NCBI GenBank assembly: GCA_035079385.1
Contig: JAVHKY010000013.1
Location: forward strand, 10,166,001 to 10,230,000
Direction of reading: 5' to 3'
DNA: 64,000 nt
DNA from: Aspidiotus rigidus
Lineage: Eukaryota > Arthropoda > Insecta > Hemiptera > Diaspididae
Position 1 is the first letter of the stretch. Each line of letters opens with the position of its first letter. Of this stretch, positions 45,795 through 58,700 are shown piece after piece. The notes below the pieces were generated by a model. That model made no database searches, was not told the DNA's origin, and saw only the letters and a list, made by a program, of their open reading frames with translations. Both the position numbers and the translations under genes were made by a program.

Positions 45795-47931
45795 AAATCG
45801 CGTTCAATCAGGCCATCTTCTGGAATGTACGAGTTGAGTACAGTAATGCCATCGGTGTTGAGATGACGCATTATCTCTATATGCTCGAGGGCGATACGCT
45901 TACGGTAGGAATTCTCCTCATGGAGGAGCTTTTCCGACCCTGTTTATCAGATGATCAGCAAAAGCTGACTCCCCTAAATGTCCCTTATTCCAAGACTTCA
46001 GGTGCTCAGCTAACTTTCATTTGGCGGCTGGTCTCACCAATATAAAAGCCTCCACAATCCGTGCATTCCAACTTATACACACCACTCCTCTCATCAATGG
46101 GTATGGGGTCCTTCAGCCTCACAAACAGCCCTTTGACTGTGGTAGGGTTGTAAAACGCGGGTCCGAAGCTAAACAGGCGGAGGGCCCGACTAAATTGGAG
46201 GGAGAACTTCCCCAGGAAAATGAGACTGATCCGACGCAAACTACGATCACGGATCATGTCTCGGGGGAGGGAGGTTGTGGAATCAAGAAGGCTCCTCGTA
46301 ACTCTCCTCCGAACAATCACGTCAACATCGACATTGACCCCATTCACTCTGGCCGAGTGTTTTATTGTGAGTAATTCTTCCTTGAGGGCAGACAGACTCA
46401 AAGGAATACGAGTCAGTCTGTGAACTAGGCTATCAAAGGCAGCCATCTTGTGAGCAACAGGTCAGAACGAACTTCCGTGGACTAAAACATCGGTCGTAGT
46501 ATCTTTCCTATAATTACCGTCTATTATAGAGATCGACAAATCCAAAAAGTTAATGGAAAATACCCCTCCAGGAATTGAGATACCTCAGAAACTTACCAAG
46601 GAGATCTGGAGGACCAGTCCAGGTGCATAGAACGTCATCAACGTACCTGTGCCAGTAGTACATATGATTGAGTAACACCTGGTTCGAGGAAAAGAGGTCA
46701 AGTTCAAACTTGGACATGAAAATTTCGGAGATGAAAGAGCCTAAAGGTGATCCAATGTGGATCCCTACTTCATCAGGAAACTGGAAAAATTTCCCTTCGA
46801 ATTTACAATAGTTGGGGGACCAGCAAAGATTCAAGAGATCGAAAAATTCTTGAAACTCTTTGTGAGGAATGCTGGCTTCGACAAGTAGCTCACCCATACG
46901 CTGGACAGTAGCAGCCTTAGGAATATTCGGGAACAAACCAACAACATCAAACGAGCAGATGGTCGTTCCCGGGGGGAGACTTACATCCTTCAGGGCGTCA
47001 GTTGAAGAGGCCGAATTCAAGACCGAGTGGGGAGATTCAAGATCAATGCGATGTTTGAACCAACGGTCCAGGAATTTGGCAAGGAGGTAGGTGGGAGAGG
47101 AGATGAATGAAACAACAGGTCGCTTCAGGGTATTGTTCTTAAGCACTTTGGACAGCCCGTTAAGGAGGGGGGGGGACGTGGTGTTGGGAAGGCCTTTTTC
47201 ATAGCTGGAGTTTTGATAATAGTCTCATACTTGTGGGTAACTTCTTTAACATGCTTAGGGAAGCTGAAATTCTTACTCTCTTTCGCACAACACTGCCGGA
47301 GCTCTTTGTGGACCTTAGAAGCATGGGTGGGTTTCTCCATCACCACAACAGCGTTGCTTTTCTCATCCTTAGTGCCGATTAAATCTCCCTCCTTAATCTT
47401 CTTCTTTAAATCTTGGATCACTCCTCCCAATTTGTTACTCATGCGAGGGAGGGGGTTATTGCGGATTATTTCAGCACAGACTTTCTGGGTATTAAAACCA
47501 GGGCCAATTTTAACGGCGAGATCCGCAACAACATTCGCCAAAGTTTCATCCTTCTTGAGGGGAGGTAGATTAAATTTCAAACCTTTCTCAAGGAGGGCTG
47601 TTTCATCACCATTAAAAGCCACGTGACTATCATTTGTGAGGGGGATGAAATTTCTGAACGACAACACCGTCACTCACCCCTAACTCAACCACATCAACGT
47701 TATCATTCATTGGGAAAGCCAACTTACTATTTTTCTTCTCCTTCAGGTTCACCTCAAACTTCCGACAGTTTTCATTGACGTCACGCATAAAGTAATCAGA
47801 CTCGAGGGGGAGGAGCATACTGGAGAGTCTCGAATGGACCAAAAAGTTTAATTTAGTCGTAATATTGTATTTACCATGCCATCTCCGCAACTCCGTTCTT
47901 ATCCACTTCTCCTTCGTATAATTCTCCAGTT

Positions 47932-48089
47932 TCGTCTGGCCAATTCTCTGATACCTTGTTCTTCTCTTCCGTTCGTCAGTTGCTTCCATTTCAGTCCTGA
48001 AGATGGTTTATTAACCGAAAGCGCTCGTCGTTTTAATTTTTCTGCGGTTTTGTAGTGTTTACTCTCCCTTCGGAGTACTCTTTCTTTCG
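47932..48089. repeat. Right inverted terminal repeat of PLE copy 3 (5' end of the element)
   Basis: From CGTCTGGCCAATTC to TACTCTTTCTTTCG. It includes the ORF start codon (minus strand, 47987-47989), a hammerhead-like core at 47997-48020, and TGTTTACTCTCCCTTCGGAG. Homology with the terminal region of copy 1 (36283-36420) marks this as the element's conserved terminal sequence. Confidence 0.92.
47997..48020 (+). ncRNA. Hammerhead-like core in PLE copy 3, right terminal repeat
   Basis: CTGAAGA, T, GGTT, TATT, AACC, GAAA: both conserved boxes around a 4-bp stem II, with one extra T. It is on the strand opposite to the ORF at this end. Stems I and III are not evident. Confidence 0.35.
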
Positions 48090-51000
48090 TTTAGTATGGA
48101 TAACCGTAAGTAATTTACAGGAACGTATTCTTCTAACCGTTATGGGGACTTGAAAAAATTTAGATTGAAGGTTGACGGAGAAGAGGGCTTGTTGAAATCA
48201 TTAGAGCACCTTGAAGCGCGATATCAAGAGGTCTTGGAAAAATTGTGATTGAAGAATGGAGTGAGAGATAGTTGATCTTGAGGAGGAAGGTGTGGCGTAA
48301 CAAAAAGGTAATGCTGTTGGAGCGTGACCTCACGATGAGAATCTAGAAAAAGAGTGACTGATCTCAAACCCAGTCAGGAGACACTTTTTCGAATAGTCCT
48401 TGCACAACTCGCCAGAAGTTTTCTTGAATCAACTTCCCATTAAACTGATTCTCTGTCAGAGGAAATTTTGTGCTTTACAACTGTTGTATTTCGAGTATTT
48501 AAGGTATAAGTAGCAACTGCTACCTAATTCATAAGATCTGAGAAATTTCGACACAAACGAAAAGTTCGGTCCAAGTGGCACCTAGGCAAAGCAAAATTTA
48601 ACTCTTCTTCTCCTTTTCCATTGATTCAATTCTTGTCAGTATTTTAATATCACTCCATAAAGTGTTTCTATTTCTGATTATTCCACAAAATCTTGCACCT
48701 CTAGACAAACGCTTAGTGCGCCTAGGCCTAAATGCAGCACTGACAACTCGTGTATTTACCGCGGGTCTCTAAAAATCCACCAGAATTAATCTCTCCAGTC
48801 GCAGGGAAAATGAGCGAAATATTTGTTCCACCCCTCTATCCTGTAAAGGAATCAGGATTTGCTGTGAACTAATGGACATCTTCCTCAGTAATTTGTTTTC
48901 CTATATGGAGTTACGTTATCTCACGGAATGAAATCATACGAGTAAATCGACTCCAACTCGGTTCATTTTACTGTTCATCAACTTCTTCTTCATGTCAGGT
49001 ATTCGTTTCTCTCGAGAAATACCTCACACAGTACTTCGTTCTACTATCAACTATGCAGTTTATCAAAGTCCTTTTTCAGAAAACGATAGCGACGCTTTCC
49101 TAGTTTCCCAACAACTTGACCCCTCACTCAATTCTTTTCGAGAACATCACATATCGATTCCAATGTTTGTTGAATCATCCGCACGCTACGTCGATAACAA
49201 CAGTAAATAAGTTTGTTCATCATTGACTTAATTACCAAATAGTCATAAACTCATCATTGCCGCACATGTGTATTGCTTCATACGGTCTTCGTACGATATT
49301 TCCTATTTTATTTCTCGAAGAACTCACCTGTATAATATCGAGACAGAAGAGAAATACCTCAAAATTTCGCTTAACTAGAAATCTGTGCACTGTAGGATGT
49401 GCGTAAGTCACCTCGGGCGAGTGTTCGATCTCGTGAAAGTCAGATGAACCTTCAGTTAAAACCCGCGAGTCTATATTTCATGCGTTTTTATCGTCGACCG
49501 CGTTGAATTCCGCATAATTCGATAAGACATATCGTACATCGTTACGTGCATGGATCACGATGCCGGCGTAAGTCGCTTTCGTAATCCGAACACCGCGGCT
49601 GATGGAAACTGGAATACGCACGAGAGATTTGAATGGATGCGCGCACACAGGATACATAATTCAAATAAAAGCGTTATAAGCATGCGCTATCTATAAATTA
49701 TTAACTTTTGAAAATGAGCGTACGATCGTTGCGATTGGCGATCCAATGTCATTTGCATACATGCTGGGACGCGTTTGCGTCTTGTTCGCTTTCGTTTTAA
49801 AAATGAAATGAATGGAGACTATTGGCGAATGTGCGGCGACTCGACGACAAACATCAGCTTGCCAGGAAGGAAGATAAAACGAGTCGAACTTTCACTTTCG
49901 GCTGGATCATTGGTTGTCCTTCTTCATCGCCATTGTACGCGCAGTCGAGGTGTTCGTTTTTGGCAATTGATAATCATTCTGTAGATGAGAGCGTAGGCCT
50001 TATTGCTTCGCAAGAATGTAGGATGGTATGAAACGTTGACGCTCGAGTGTCCCGGAAAGCGAGTCATAATCAAATCGAACAATAGAACTGCTCGTGGGAA
50101 AGTGGAGATTATGATCCAAAAGGGGAACGGAACGGCACTGTGATATCGGATGAAAATGGTTCCCGGACTGATTTTCATTTTCGTAGCGAACATTAAGATG
50201 TGATCACACAGGTCAATTTTGCGGTTTAAGTGAAGGGGGCAATGGTGTAGCTAGTATGAGGCGAAAACGGTGAGGGTCTCCATCCAGATTCAATGTGATA
50301 CTTTTTTTTTTTTAAATTTGGTTCTAGTTGACTAAAATACTTATCTTCAATTCGAAGTGGGAGGGTTTATTTTTGCCGGGAAGACCAGAGTGAACTGGCG
50401 GACGGAATTGATTTTTTTTTCTAATCTTCAAGCTCACCTGTGGGTCTGTTCGATCTAACCATCGAATAGGCTCTCATTGAGACATAAAACTTATACATAT
50501 GGGAGGTTTTTCATAAAAGTTGGGCCAAAAAATGAATACACTTGCTCGGATTTCCATGGACGGTTTGGAACCTCCTCCAAATGTAACCTCAAGAATTCCG
50601 ACGAATCCACGTTTGGATTCTCCTAAGGAACGAAAATTCAGTTTTTCATCGATTGCTCAATAAGGAGTGATCCCATTAAAAAAAAGTTTCAAACAAAGAT
50701 TGTCCTACGTTAAATTTCCCACAAAATTTTTCAACACTTTTTTCCTTTCAAGTTCATATTTCAGCCACTAGAGCGCGTTACAAGCTCTATACAGACACTG
50801 AAGCTCGAGGATAATTGGGACAGGCTTACCGAGGATAAAATGAGATAATACAGGACCACAGAGGAACAGAGTCTAACGTAAGGAGAAGTAAAAACACGGC
50901 GAACTTACTTGAATGTGATATATGCGGCAGAATCATCACACCCAAAATTGGTATGATCTTACATTTCAGTGCTCATAACCAAAGGAAAAATTGACGTTAC

Positions 51001-52323
51001 GACTGGTCGAAGAGAAAGAAGACTTCAATATCTGTCTGAACGGTTCAATGTCGCGAACTTAACTTTATTTAAAGATCGGGAAAAAACTCATTCCTAAGAT
51101 TTTCATCGACGACAGTAACACCACAGGCGGCGAGACTAATTTCGCGTCACGGGAACCTTTTTGTGAATCTACATTTCCTCCGACTCCACCATTGGTTCTG
51201 TTGCCGATGATAAGCCAAGGGTAGGGGGCGCAGGGACAGCTCCTCGGTATTATTTCCTTCATCGCCAGACACAACGAGTATTTCTGCGCGTTTGGCAGCT
51301 TCAATCATGTGCAGTGCTATGGACAATCTCTCACCGCAAACGTAACACAAACGATTAAGCCTGTTTTGGAACGTTTAAAGGGCCATACCATAACTTAAAC
51401 GAACTATACTCAGAAGGAAGGCACAAATTCCCGAACTGACGGTACAAAATTAGCATCAGTCGGATATAATTTTAGAAATTTCTTATTTATTGGGAGGAGG
51501 GAGGGGAGTGTCTCCAGGTTAATGGAAACAGTGTTGTAGCTTTCAAGATTGCTGATACGAATGGATACAAATTGAGCCTGACATTTGAAGACTACTTTCA
51601 GGTCAAAACCCGAATGGGAGCGGGTTCGGTGCTTCAACTTTAACGAGTTCTGCAGAGGATAGGGAACGGAGCGCTAATCCTGAATCTAGAGGTACAAAGA
51701 GGCACAAATTGAGCTCAACTCTCTAGGCTGTTTTGTTCTCAATTGGCAAGGAGAGAGAGAGCTGATCTGCCAATAATGGAATCAGGGATAATAGGAGAAT
51801 GGGTGGTACACAAATTCTGAAATTGTTAACACAAACTAGGCACAAATTATTGAGACTATTTTCTAGCCAAAATTTCGACTCGGGGTCCTCTGACCCTTGT
51901 ATATTGGATGTAGTTGCTTGAAACCTATGTTTTCTTGTTCACTCCCACGAAGTAAATTTCTGATCAAGCTTCATTCTGTTAATTCGTCTGGTTCCTTCGC
52001 CACGTCTTTTTCATTGTGTTGTTTTGCCGGAAAAGTCAATTATCACGAATATTATTGAAAGCGATTCATCAGTAAAGTCGTTGACAAAGTCAAAAGCGTC
52101 TGTGTTTTCAAAATCGTGACTACTGGGCGTGATTCTCAACAAAACTTTGGTGCGTCCCCGATCCGACTTTGAACGTGCGGACGTCGAGTTGTTGCAATTA
52201 TTATTATTCTTTATATCCAAATATGTCGTATAATAATATGTATGTTTGAGATACACGTGACGTACATTACAAAATATCGTTTATTCTAATCGCGTACTCG
52301 ACGATTGTATTGTTTTGTTGCAG
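48090..52323. other. No gene; mostly unique intronic DNA
   Basis: 49.3-50.2 kb is CpG-containing and repeat-free. 50.2-50.7 kb has T runs and weak repeat phrases. Short ORFs near 51.1-51.6 kb on the minus strand are unrecognised. Nothing else that I can support. Confidence 0.4.
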
Positions 52324-52498
52324 AAACTGAAATTATTGCTGTTGAAGAAAGACGAAAGCAGCGTCAATAGTTTACTATCGCATTTACGTAAAATAAACGA
52401 TCACTTGGGCAAAACGGGTACTCGTTTTCTGACCGGCGACACGATGTGTTGCTTCGATTGCGAATTAATGCCGCGTTTACAGCACATTAGAGTGGCAG
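52324..52498 (+). CDS. Clic: Clic, internal coding exon c (start of all-alpha C-domain)
   Basis: After a TTGCAG acceptor it encodes KLKLLLLKKDESSVNSLLSH, then LRKINDHLGKTGTRFLTGDT and MCCFDCELMPRLQHIRVAG, with one base of Gly before the GTAATT donor. FLTGDTMCCFDCELMPRL corresponds to the CLIC C-domain motif around a conserved Asp-Cys-x-Leu. The KKDESSVNSLL stretch is the variable, charged loop region. Entry phase 0, exit phase 1. It is separated from exon b by a 19,606-bp intron that holds three PLE copies and a minisatellite, yet the reading frame is intact. Confidence 0.97.
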
Positions 52499-52919
52499 GT
52501 AATTATTCTGAAATCATGATAATCGTAATCGTATATAAGCTGCGCAGCAGTATTGCGATAGAATGACAATAATGAGGATAACGATACTATAAAATAAGAA
52601 ATAAGGTTGATGAATAATCTCGACTCGTCATAACTTGGGAACATTTCCATATAATTTCGGGCCTTCAGGTTTTTCGTAGTCGGAGCTGTTTCATCGAGAA
52701 GTGCTTAGGAAAATTTGAAGTCCTTAGCAAGCCTAAGACTCACGATATTCCTCAGACGGACACCTCCAACCCGTTGAGAACTGGTCATCATTGATGGTGT
52801 ACTTCTCTTGTATGTATCGAAAGATTATTCGATAACAATGCAAGGGGAGCAAATTTCCAGCGTCATACCTCTGAAAGGTCAATGCCCCCAGCCTCCTCCT
52901 CCTCATCTCAGAATGTTGC

Positions 52920-53260
52920 ATCGTAACTGTCATAATTTTGCTCACATTTCGTTCAATTTTATTCAGCGAATTTTAAATTTTGCTTACATACCGTTTTCCC
53001 GCTACATGAATTTACAATAGGGGGGAGGGGCTAGAAAAATTCATACCCCCTATCTATGAATTTCGGGGTTCAAACTGTTGTCATAATTTTGTTTACATTT
53101 GTTCAGCAAATTTTAAATTTTGTTCACGTACCGTTTTCTCGCTGTACACGGTGCAAGAGAAATGTAGCCCCTCCCGCACGCACCTTTGAATTCGTGTTCG
53201 AATCAATGACCGATGATTCTGTTCACTTTTTGATCAATTTCGTTCATTAACATCGGGGAA
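52920..53260. repeat. Two to three imperfect tandem units (CATAATTTTG...TTTTAAATTTTG)
   Basis: GTCATAATTTTGCTCACATT, then CAGCGAATTTTAAATTTTGC and ACCGTTTTCCCGCT, occurs at 52928 and again at 53079 with small changes; a weaker third copy follows. The same unit occurs inverted at 55.53-55.79 kb. Confidence 0.72.
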
Positions 53261-53869
53261 ACTGAAGAAACGCAGCTCTCTTATCTTCAAATTTGGGTTC
53301 GAAATCAGTATCAATATTTTGTCCAGCACATTTCATTTCCCCGGTGCATATATTCAACATTTTGCCGTCCAAAGAAATGCATACACTCCCCGTCCCTCAT
53401 CTGTGAACTTTCGATCAAATTTCATTCATCATTCTCCAACTACTCACATTTCATAGTTAGGGATCCACAGAATTTAAATCCCCTCCTTCTCGTTTTGGAA
53501 CATTATATCATAATTATATTTTATTCAATTCTAAATGTCTCCCCTCTTATTCGAATAGAATTTCAAGGTCCCAGTAAATTGAACTGTTTGTGTTAAGTTT
53601 GTATTGGATTGTGACGTCAATCTTTCATAGGGAAAATTTTCTACGGAGAACGTTTTGAAGCGGCATTTTATTTTCCTCCCACTACTCCAAAAGAAACCTA
53701 CACGTACGTTTGTGGTACTACCGCTTGTGTCGCGCGTGCAGCGCCGCAGTGGGTGCGGGTTGCGTATGCATGTAAGAATATGCTTGCATATTCTTGCACG
53801 CTGGCACTCGCTGATAAACTGCTTGACCCGTGAAGCCCCTTGATTGGTCGTTGTCGTCTTTTTTTCTTG

Positions 53870-55380
53870 AAACACCGTCGCTCTCTTTTCAGGAAGCAGC
53901 TCGATTGGTGGTAAACGTGCTAATACGCAAAGGTCCTCCGTCGAGACAGTGTGGTAGGCTCTCACACACCTCAGCGCAGCTCTTTGTTAAATCTTTACCA
54001 TCTATCTCCTTCTATATATGGTATCAGATCTTCATAGAGTCGGCCCATACTAGGGTACCATAAAGGAGCATCGGCAGGGCGGTGCTAATTATGATCCTTC
54101 TCGTTGCTTCTCTCGGTTCTCCTAGGTTCCCCACAGGCGGCTTAGGTATGCAACTACATTGTCTGCCTTTTCCGCTGCCATCAAGAAATGAAGCCTGAAG
54201 CTCAGCGTTGAGTCAAACCAGATGCATTGGTACTTCCACCGCTTCTTAGTTTCAATTTCCACACCTTGCAGGCGAAAGGTGGGACGGGTCGTGAATAAAA
54301 TGGGCTCTGTCTTACCAACGGCAAGTTCGAGTCCAGTCGACTCGATCCAACGCATCAATATCTCTGGGGTCCTGTTTACCCTGCTCTTCACCGCTACAGT
54401 TGTTTCGGCAGTGCATACCACCAGTGTGCCATCCACGTAGCAGATAAGCTTAACACCCGGTGGCAGCTTCACCTTAAATATCCCATTAAATGCAACGCAC
54501 CACAACAGCGGCCCAAGGACCGATCCCTGCGGCACCCCACAAGTAACTTGGGGCTTTACTGTACCAGCAGACGTCTTTGCTTGGATTTCACGACAGCTAA
54601 GATAGCTGCTGATAATCCTGAGCAGGTATGTGGGCACTTCTGCGTCCACGAGGGCTTCCAATGTCCTCTGTCATGAGGTCGAGTTTAACGCATTTCTTAT
54701 GTCGAGGCTAACGGCTACGCAAAACTGACGCGTAGCAATTCCTGACTCGGCTATCCTCTTCAGCCAGATTCCAGCATCTGATGTACATCGTCCACCGTTC
54801 TGACTGCTACAGATTATATCTCTTTTCTTCAGATAGCTCTCAGGTTGATTGGCTATCACTCTCTCCAGGAGTTTCCCAACATTGTCCACAGACAAAGTGG
54901 TGGTAGGGCAGGCGATTTATCCTTCTTATCAACCAACGCTAGCCTGACTTTCTTCTACCGCTCAGCGACGCCGCATTGAATGTATCAACAAGCAGTGTTG
55001 GGTCAACTGAATGTATGACGCTCCAGACTGGATTTGGAATTTTATTTGGGCTCGGAACTTTCAATAGCTAATCCGCATCTTATTGACTGCTGCATCCATC
55101 TCCTCGGTAATTAGGAGGGATACAACAACCTCTTCTACTATTGGTAGCGTTACCATTGGTAGCGGCTGGCCATCAATGATTGGCCCCGCAGCATTCGGCT
55201 CTTAACTGAGAGGTCCTTTAGCTTCTTAAGCGCTATCTTTTAGAGCTTGCGAAACCGGCCCTCCTCTGCCATTATGCAGCACTCTTGCTGTCTCTTAGGC
55301 TTCCTCCAGCCTTTTACAAGCCAGCCGGTATTCAGGTGCAACCGCCCGCGCTCCTCCGCGACCGGTTTGTGATACTATAA
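53870..55380 (-). pseudogene. R1-like non-LTR retrotransposon remnant (reverse transcriptase)
   Basis: Minus strand. 54895-54671 reads VGKLLERVIANQPESYLKKR, SQNGGRCTSDA and CVAVSLDIRNALNSTS (motif A region, frameshifted next). 54661-54122 reads EALVDAEVPTYLLRIISSYL, VTCGVPQGSVLGPLLWCVAF (motif B), KLICYVDGTLVVC (motif C, but YVDG instead of YxDD) and GLELAVGKTEPILFTTR. The C-terminal side, EPREATRRI, LLYGTLVWADS, continues to about 54036. 53.87-54.04 kb resembles the 3' sequence of the copy at 61 kb. 54.9-55.38 kb is upstream sequence too decayed to read. The lost catalytic Asp, a stop and frameshifts make it dead. Confidence 0.88.
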
Positions 55381-55529
55381 CAACATTTATCTCATGCTTG
55401 CCTCCAGAAGAAGGGTTTCAAATATTTTCCTTGAAAAAGAGACGAATGCTGGTGTCCTCACGTGCCTATGCGATAGGACTGCACTGTTCCACATCCCTTC
55501 CCTTTTTCCAAGTATGAAATATCTAGAAG

Positions 55530-55790
55530 CGGGAAAATGATGAGTCAACAAAATTTGATGGTTGCTGAACGAAATTGAGCAAAATTGTCACATTGGTTTG
55601 AACCCGAAATTCAAAGGTGAAGAGGGTAGAATTTCTATAGCGCCCCCCCCCCCCCCAATTTGAGATTTAAATACCAGAACAACGGTTGATGAACAAAATT
55701 TAAAATTTGCTGAGCAAAATTGAACAAAATTATCACATTGGTCACGACGCAAAATTCCTAAAAGGGGGGGAGTTGGGATATGGAGAGGAT
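55530..55790. repeat. Inverted counterparts of the 52.9-53.3 kb units
   Basis: Two units with GAACGAAATTGAGCAAAATTG, TCACATTGGT and AACAAAATTTAAAATTTGC, the complement of the units at 52.9-53.3 kb, with a 15-base C run between them. The two blocks face each other across the R1-like remnant. Confidence 0.7.
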
Positions 55791-55799
55791 CGTAACTTT

Positions 55800-58700
55800 T
55801 GACATACTTCATTGCATCGCATACTGTAAATTGATCTCGGACATTAGCGGATATGTACTCTATACAATGTTGTCACCGCCCTTGAAAGTCGTCGATTTTA
55901 TCGTCTCGTATCTTGAGTCATTAAGAAAGATTTTCGAAATCACTTTTATAATACATTTTTTATGTCATTTTTCCGAGCAATTATTTTGGTGAAAAAGTTG
56001 GCAATACATACGGTCTACGTTTGCATCGACTTTTTAACGAATTTCGTGCGCCTTCATTTCGCTCTTCGTGTCTTATCAAATTTGCAAAAACGTTTTCTGT
56101 GTGCGTGACTCGAGCGAGATTTCGAGATTATTATTCGCGATTAAGCGGAAAAGAAAGTTATACTTCATGAGATTCGTTTGAGCCCGCGGATAAGCCGTAC
56201 AAGTTAATGATACGAAATATTTCTCGGGCTATGTAACCAGCTTCCTAAACTACTTGTTTGTGGGTACCATGTATACGATCCTGCTGAGAATAATTAGCGT
56301 AGGTACTCTACAAAATGTATTCGGCGTTTTAGAGTGTTGTTAAATGAACGGTTGGAAGTGAATTTACAATCGGCGCATACGAGAGACGACGAAGACGTGC
56401 AAGTTACAAAACTACGCAGCATCCGCCACTCGTCGTCGTCATTATTATTGTTCATTAACAGCTACGTATTACCGCGCTAGTTCGAGCTATTCTACTCTTA
56501 TGACTCTTTCTTGCTACTCGCACACACGAACAAAAATATTACATATGCACGCACATCTACAACGTCGCACACACATATACACGTGCAACCTATTCGATAC
56601 AGTATTTTTAGTTTTTACTTTCGTTTCAAAGTCAATTCTCAATTCGACCCGTCCTCGTCGTCAGATTCGTTGCTCGCGTATCTTGGTGTATGGGTGTATC
56701 TACAACGAATGCCTATGGGATGAGAGAAGAAACGCATCTCTACCTTCGGCGTGCACATTTTTCATAATTATGAACAGTAATTTGGTGGTTGGACGAATGA
56801 AGTGTCCAGACGTCTGCGTGAGAGTCTTCGTTATTTATTTGTACAAATGATTATTCATTCCTAATCACGTACCCGGGACACATTCGTCGCGTGGGTAACT
56901 GTTTGTCGCGAGATGCGCTATATGGTCCATTTGGGATGCATATAGAAAGCGTGGAATATTTTGTCGAAATTCTTATCCAAGACCGTATTTTTCGAGTATT
57001 CATCGAAAGACAGTGCAGTGCCTTAATTGTGTAACAATCACGACAATGGACAAGTTTTTTCATAAAGCTAATTCAGAGGTTTCTTGAACTTTCAATGAAA
57101 TTAGGAACCTGCGACGCCAATTTTGTTTTGAGTTTTATTTTCCTTTTGAGGTTATATTGTTCGTTTCAGTTTTCTAGCTTGCAACAGGCCTGTCAAATAC
57201 CATGGTGGCTATTTGTTACTATTGGGCCAAAAAAAAAAAAAATATTGAAATTAAAAAAACAACTCACGGGTCGCTTCGTTTGTTGTTCCCGAGGTGTCGC
57301 ATCGTTCTTTACGCTCATTGTGGCGAATAGGGAATACATTTTATGGCTGGGAACGTTATGGATGAAAAATTAGCTAATATTTTACAAAATGAACCACATT
57401 CATATTGACATAATATATATTATACTCCTTATGATATCATCCAATCCACGAGCGAAATTTTTCAAACTAACATGTCTATTTACGGTTAGAGATTTGTAAT
57501 TTTTTCTAGTCCCTCCTTTGTGCTTTCTAAAAGGAACTTCCGAACTCAAATTTCTCCTGTGGGAATTTAAGGCTCAAAATTGTTTCAAGTTCTTCTACAA
57601 CGGCTTGGAGCTCTTGAGAAGATCTCAAGTGTCCAATCCTCCACAGCTTTCAAGAGTACTTTCAGCGCGACCCGATCATCAGTCTTCCGAACGAGTTACG
57701 AACAAGTGATCCATGACATGAGACCGGAAGTTCTAATCAGAATCTGGCAATGAAGGGACGCTTGAGATGCACTTAAGGGCCGTGTAAAACTCCACACAGC
57801 AAAGCGACCACTGGTTAATAGCATCAGATCTGGATTAGGTTGAGGATTCTAAGTCCCTGGCTGGCTGGCTTCGGTTGAATTGGCTACGACAGGCTTAAAA
57901 GTCGGTCAAGAAATGTCTATTAGCTCTTTTTAACTTTTCGCAACTTAAATCGATCACCCCTGGTTCAGAAATTCGATCGAACAGACAAACAATGGGCTAC
58001 ATACGTAGATACTATTTTTATTGCGAAGTCGGGCACTTATAGACAGGTGGGCCAATTTCTTTCTGGAAATGAATGCGATGAATGAAAGCATCAGACCATC
58101 GACTATTCGGCGAAATCCAGTGGAAGCCATCGCACACTGACATCATCGTCCCAAGGGCGACTCCTACCACCACCCCAGGCACAAGTTAGCGGCAAGTCGG
58201 AACTATTGCTACCGAGTAATTTCCATCCTAAAGAACAATGAAATCGCGTTCGCAGTGGCTAAGGTGTAGTCCAAGAAGTCCTTGAGAAAGTGAAAAGAAA
58301 GTAGAACAACTATGGTAGTATCGTGAGAAAGTATTCCGGATCAGTACCTTACATAGGAAAGTCCACAAAGGCATTCAGCACTTATGACCCGAATGTCGCT
58401 AACACAACAACCCACCCACGGTGAAGAGAATAAGCCAGGCGTTTTAAGTTCGAGTCAAGTTTAAGTCTTAATTAGGTCAACAAAAAAATTAAGTCAATCA
58501 ATCAGTCCCTAAGTAAAACGTTTTTTAAATGGCTCCACTCGGTCAGGCACTTGACAATCGTTTGTTTTGTTGACTCAAGTTAGTCAATCGTAAGTCAAAC
58601 TATTATAAAATATTCGTCATTAAATCAGTAATTTTACAAATTATAGACTGAAGTAGTTTGAGAGCAAGTAAAGTTGCTCCGGAGCAAAATGGGAGTTTTT

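Larger units (their letters stand above)
45638..48089 (-). mobile_element. Penelope-like element, copy 3, near full length, with inverted terminal repeats
   Basis: About 2.45 kb. The minus-strand ORF starts at 47989 (MEATDERKRRTRYQRIGQTK). After a frameshift come FNLPPLKKDETLANVVADL and NAVVVMEKPTHASK (47673-47125). Then the RT has RPVVSFISSPTYLLAKFLD, TICSFDVVGLFPNIP (motif A), VGIHIGSPLGSFISEIFMSK (motif B) and HRYVDDVLCTWTGPP (motif C). The linker (STTSLPRDM) leads to RSGVYKLECTDCGGFYIGET, the GIY-YIG nuclease, which continues through further frameshifts as AEHLKSWNKGHLGESAFADH and RIALEHIEIMRHLNTDG down to about 45790. At least four frame changes make it inactive. The 5' 158 bp recurs inverted at the 3' end. 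Confidence 0.94.
32718..52323 (+). other. Clic intron between exons b and c (19.6 kb)
   Basis: GTAAGT donor and TTGCAG acceptor, phase 0. It carries three minus-strand PLE copies, an inverted-repeat element, the 45-bp minisatellite and an RTE-like remnant. The stretches 33.2-35.9, 44.1-45.5 and 48.2-52.3 kb look largely unique. I see no coding potential there beyond short chance ORFs. Confidence 0.93.
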
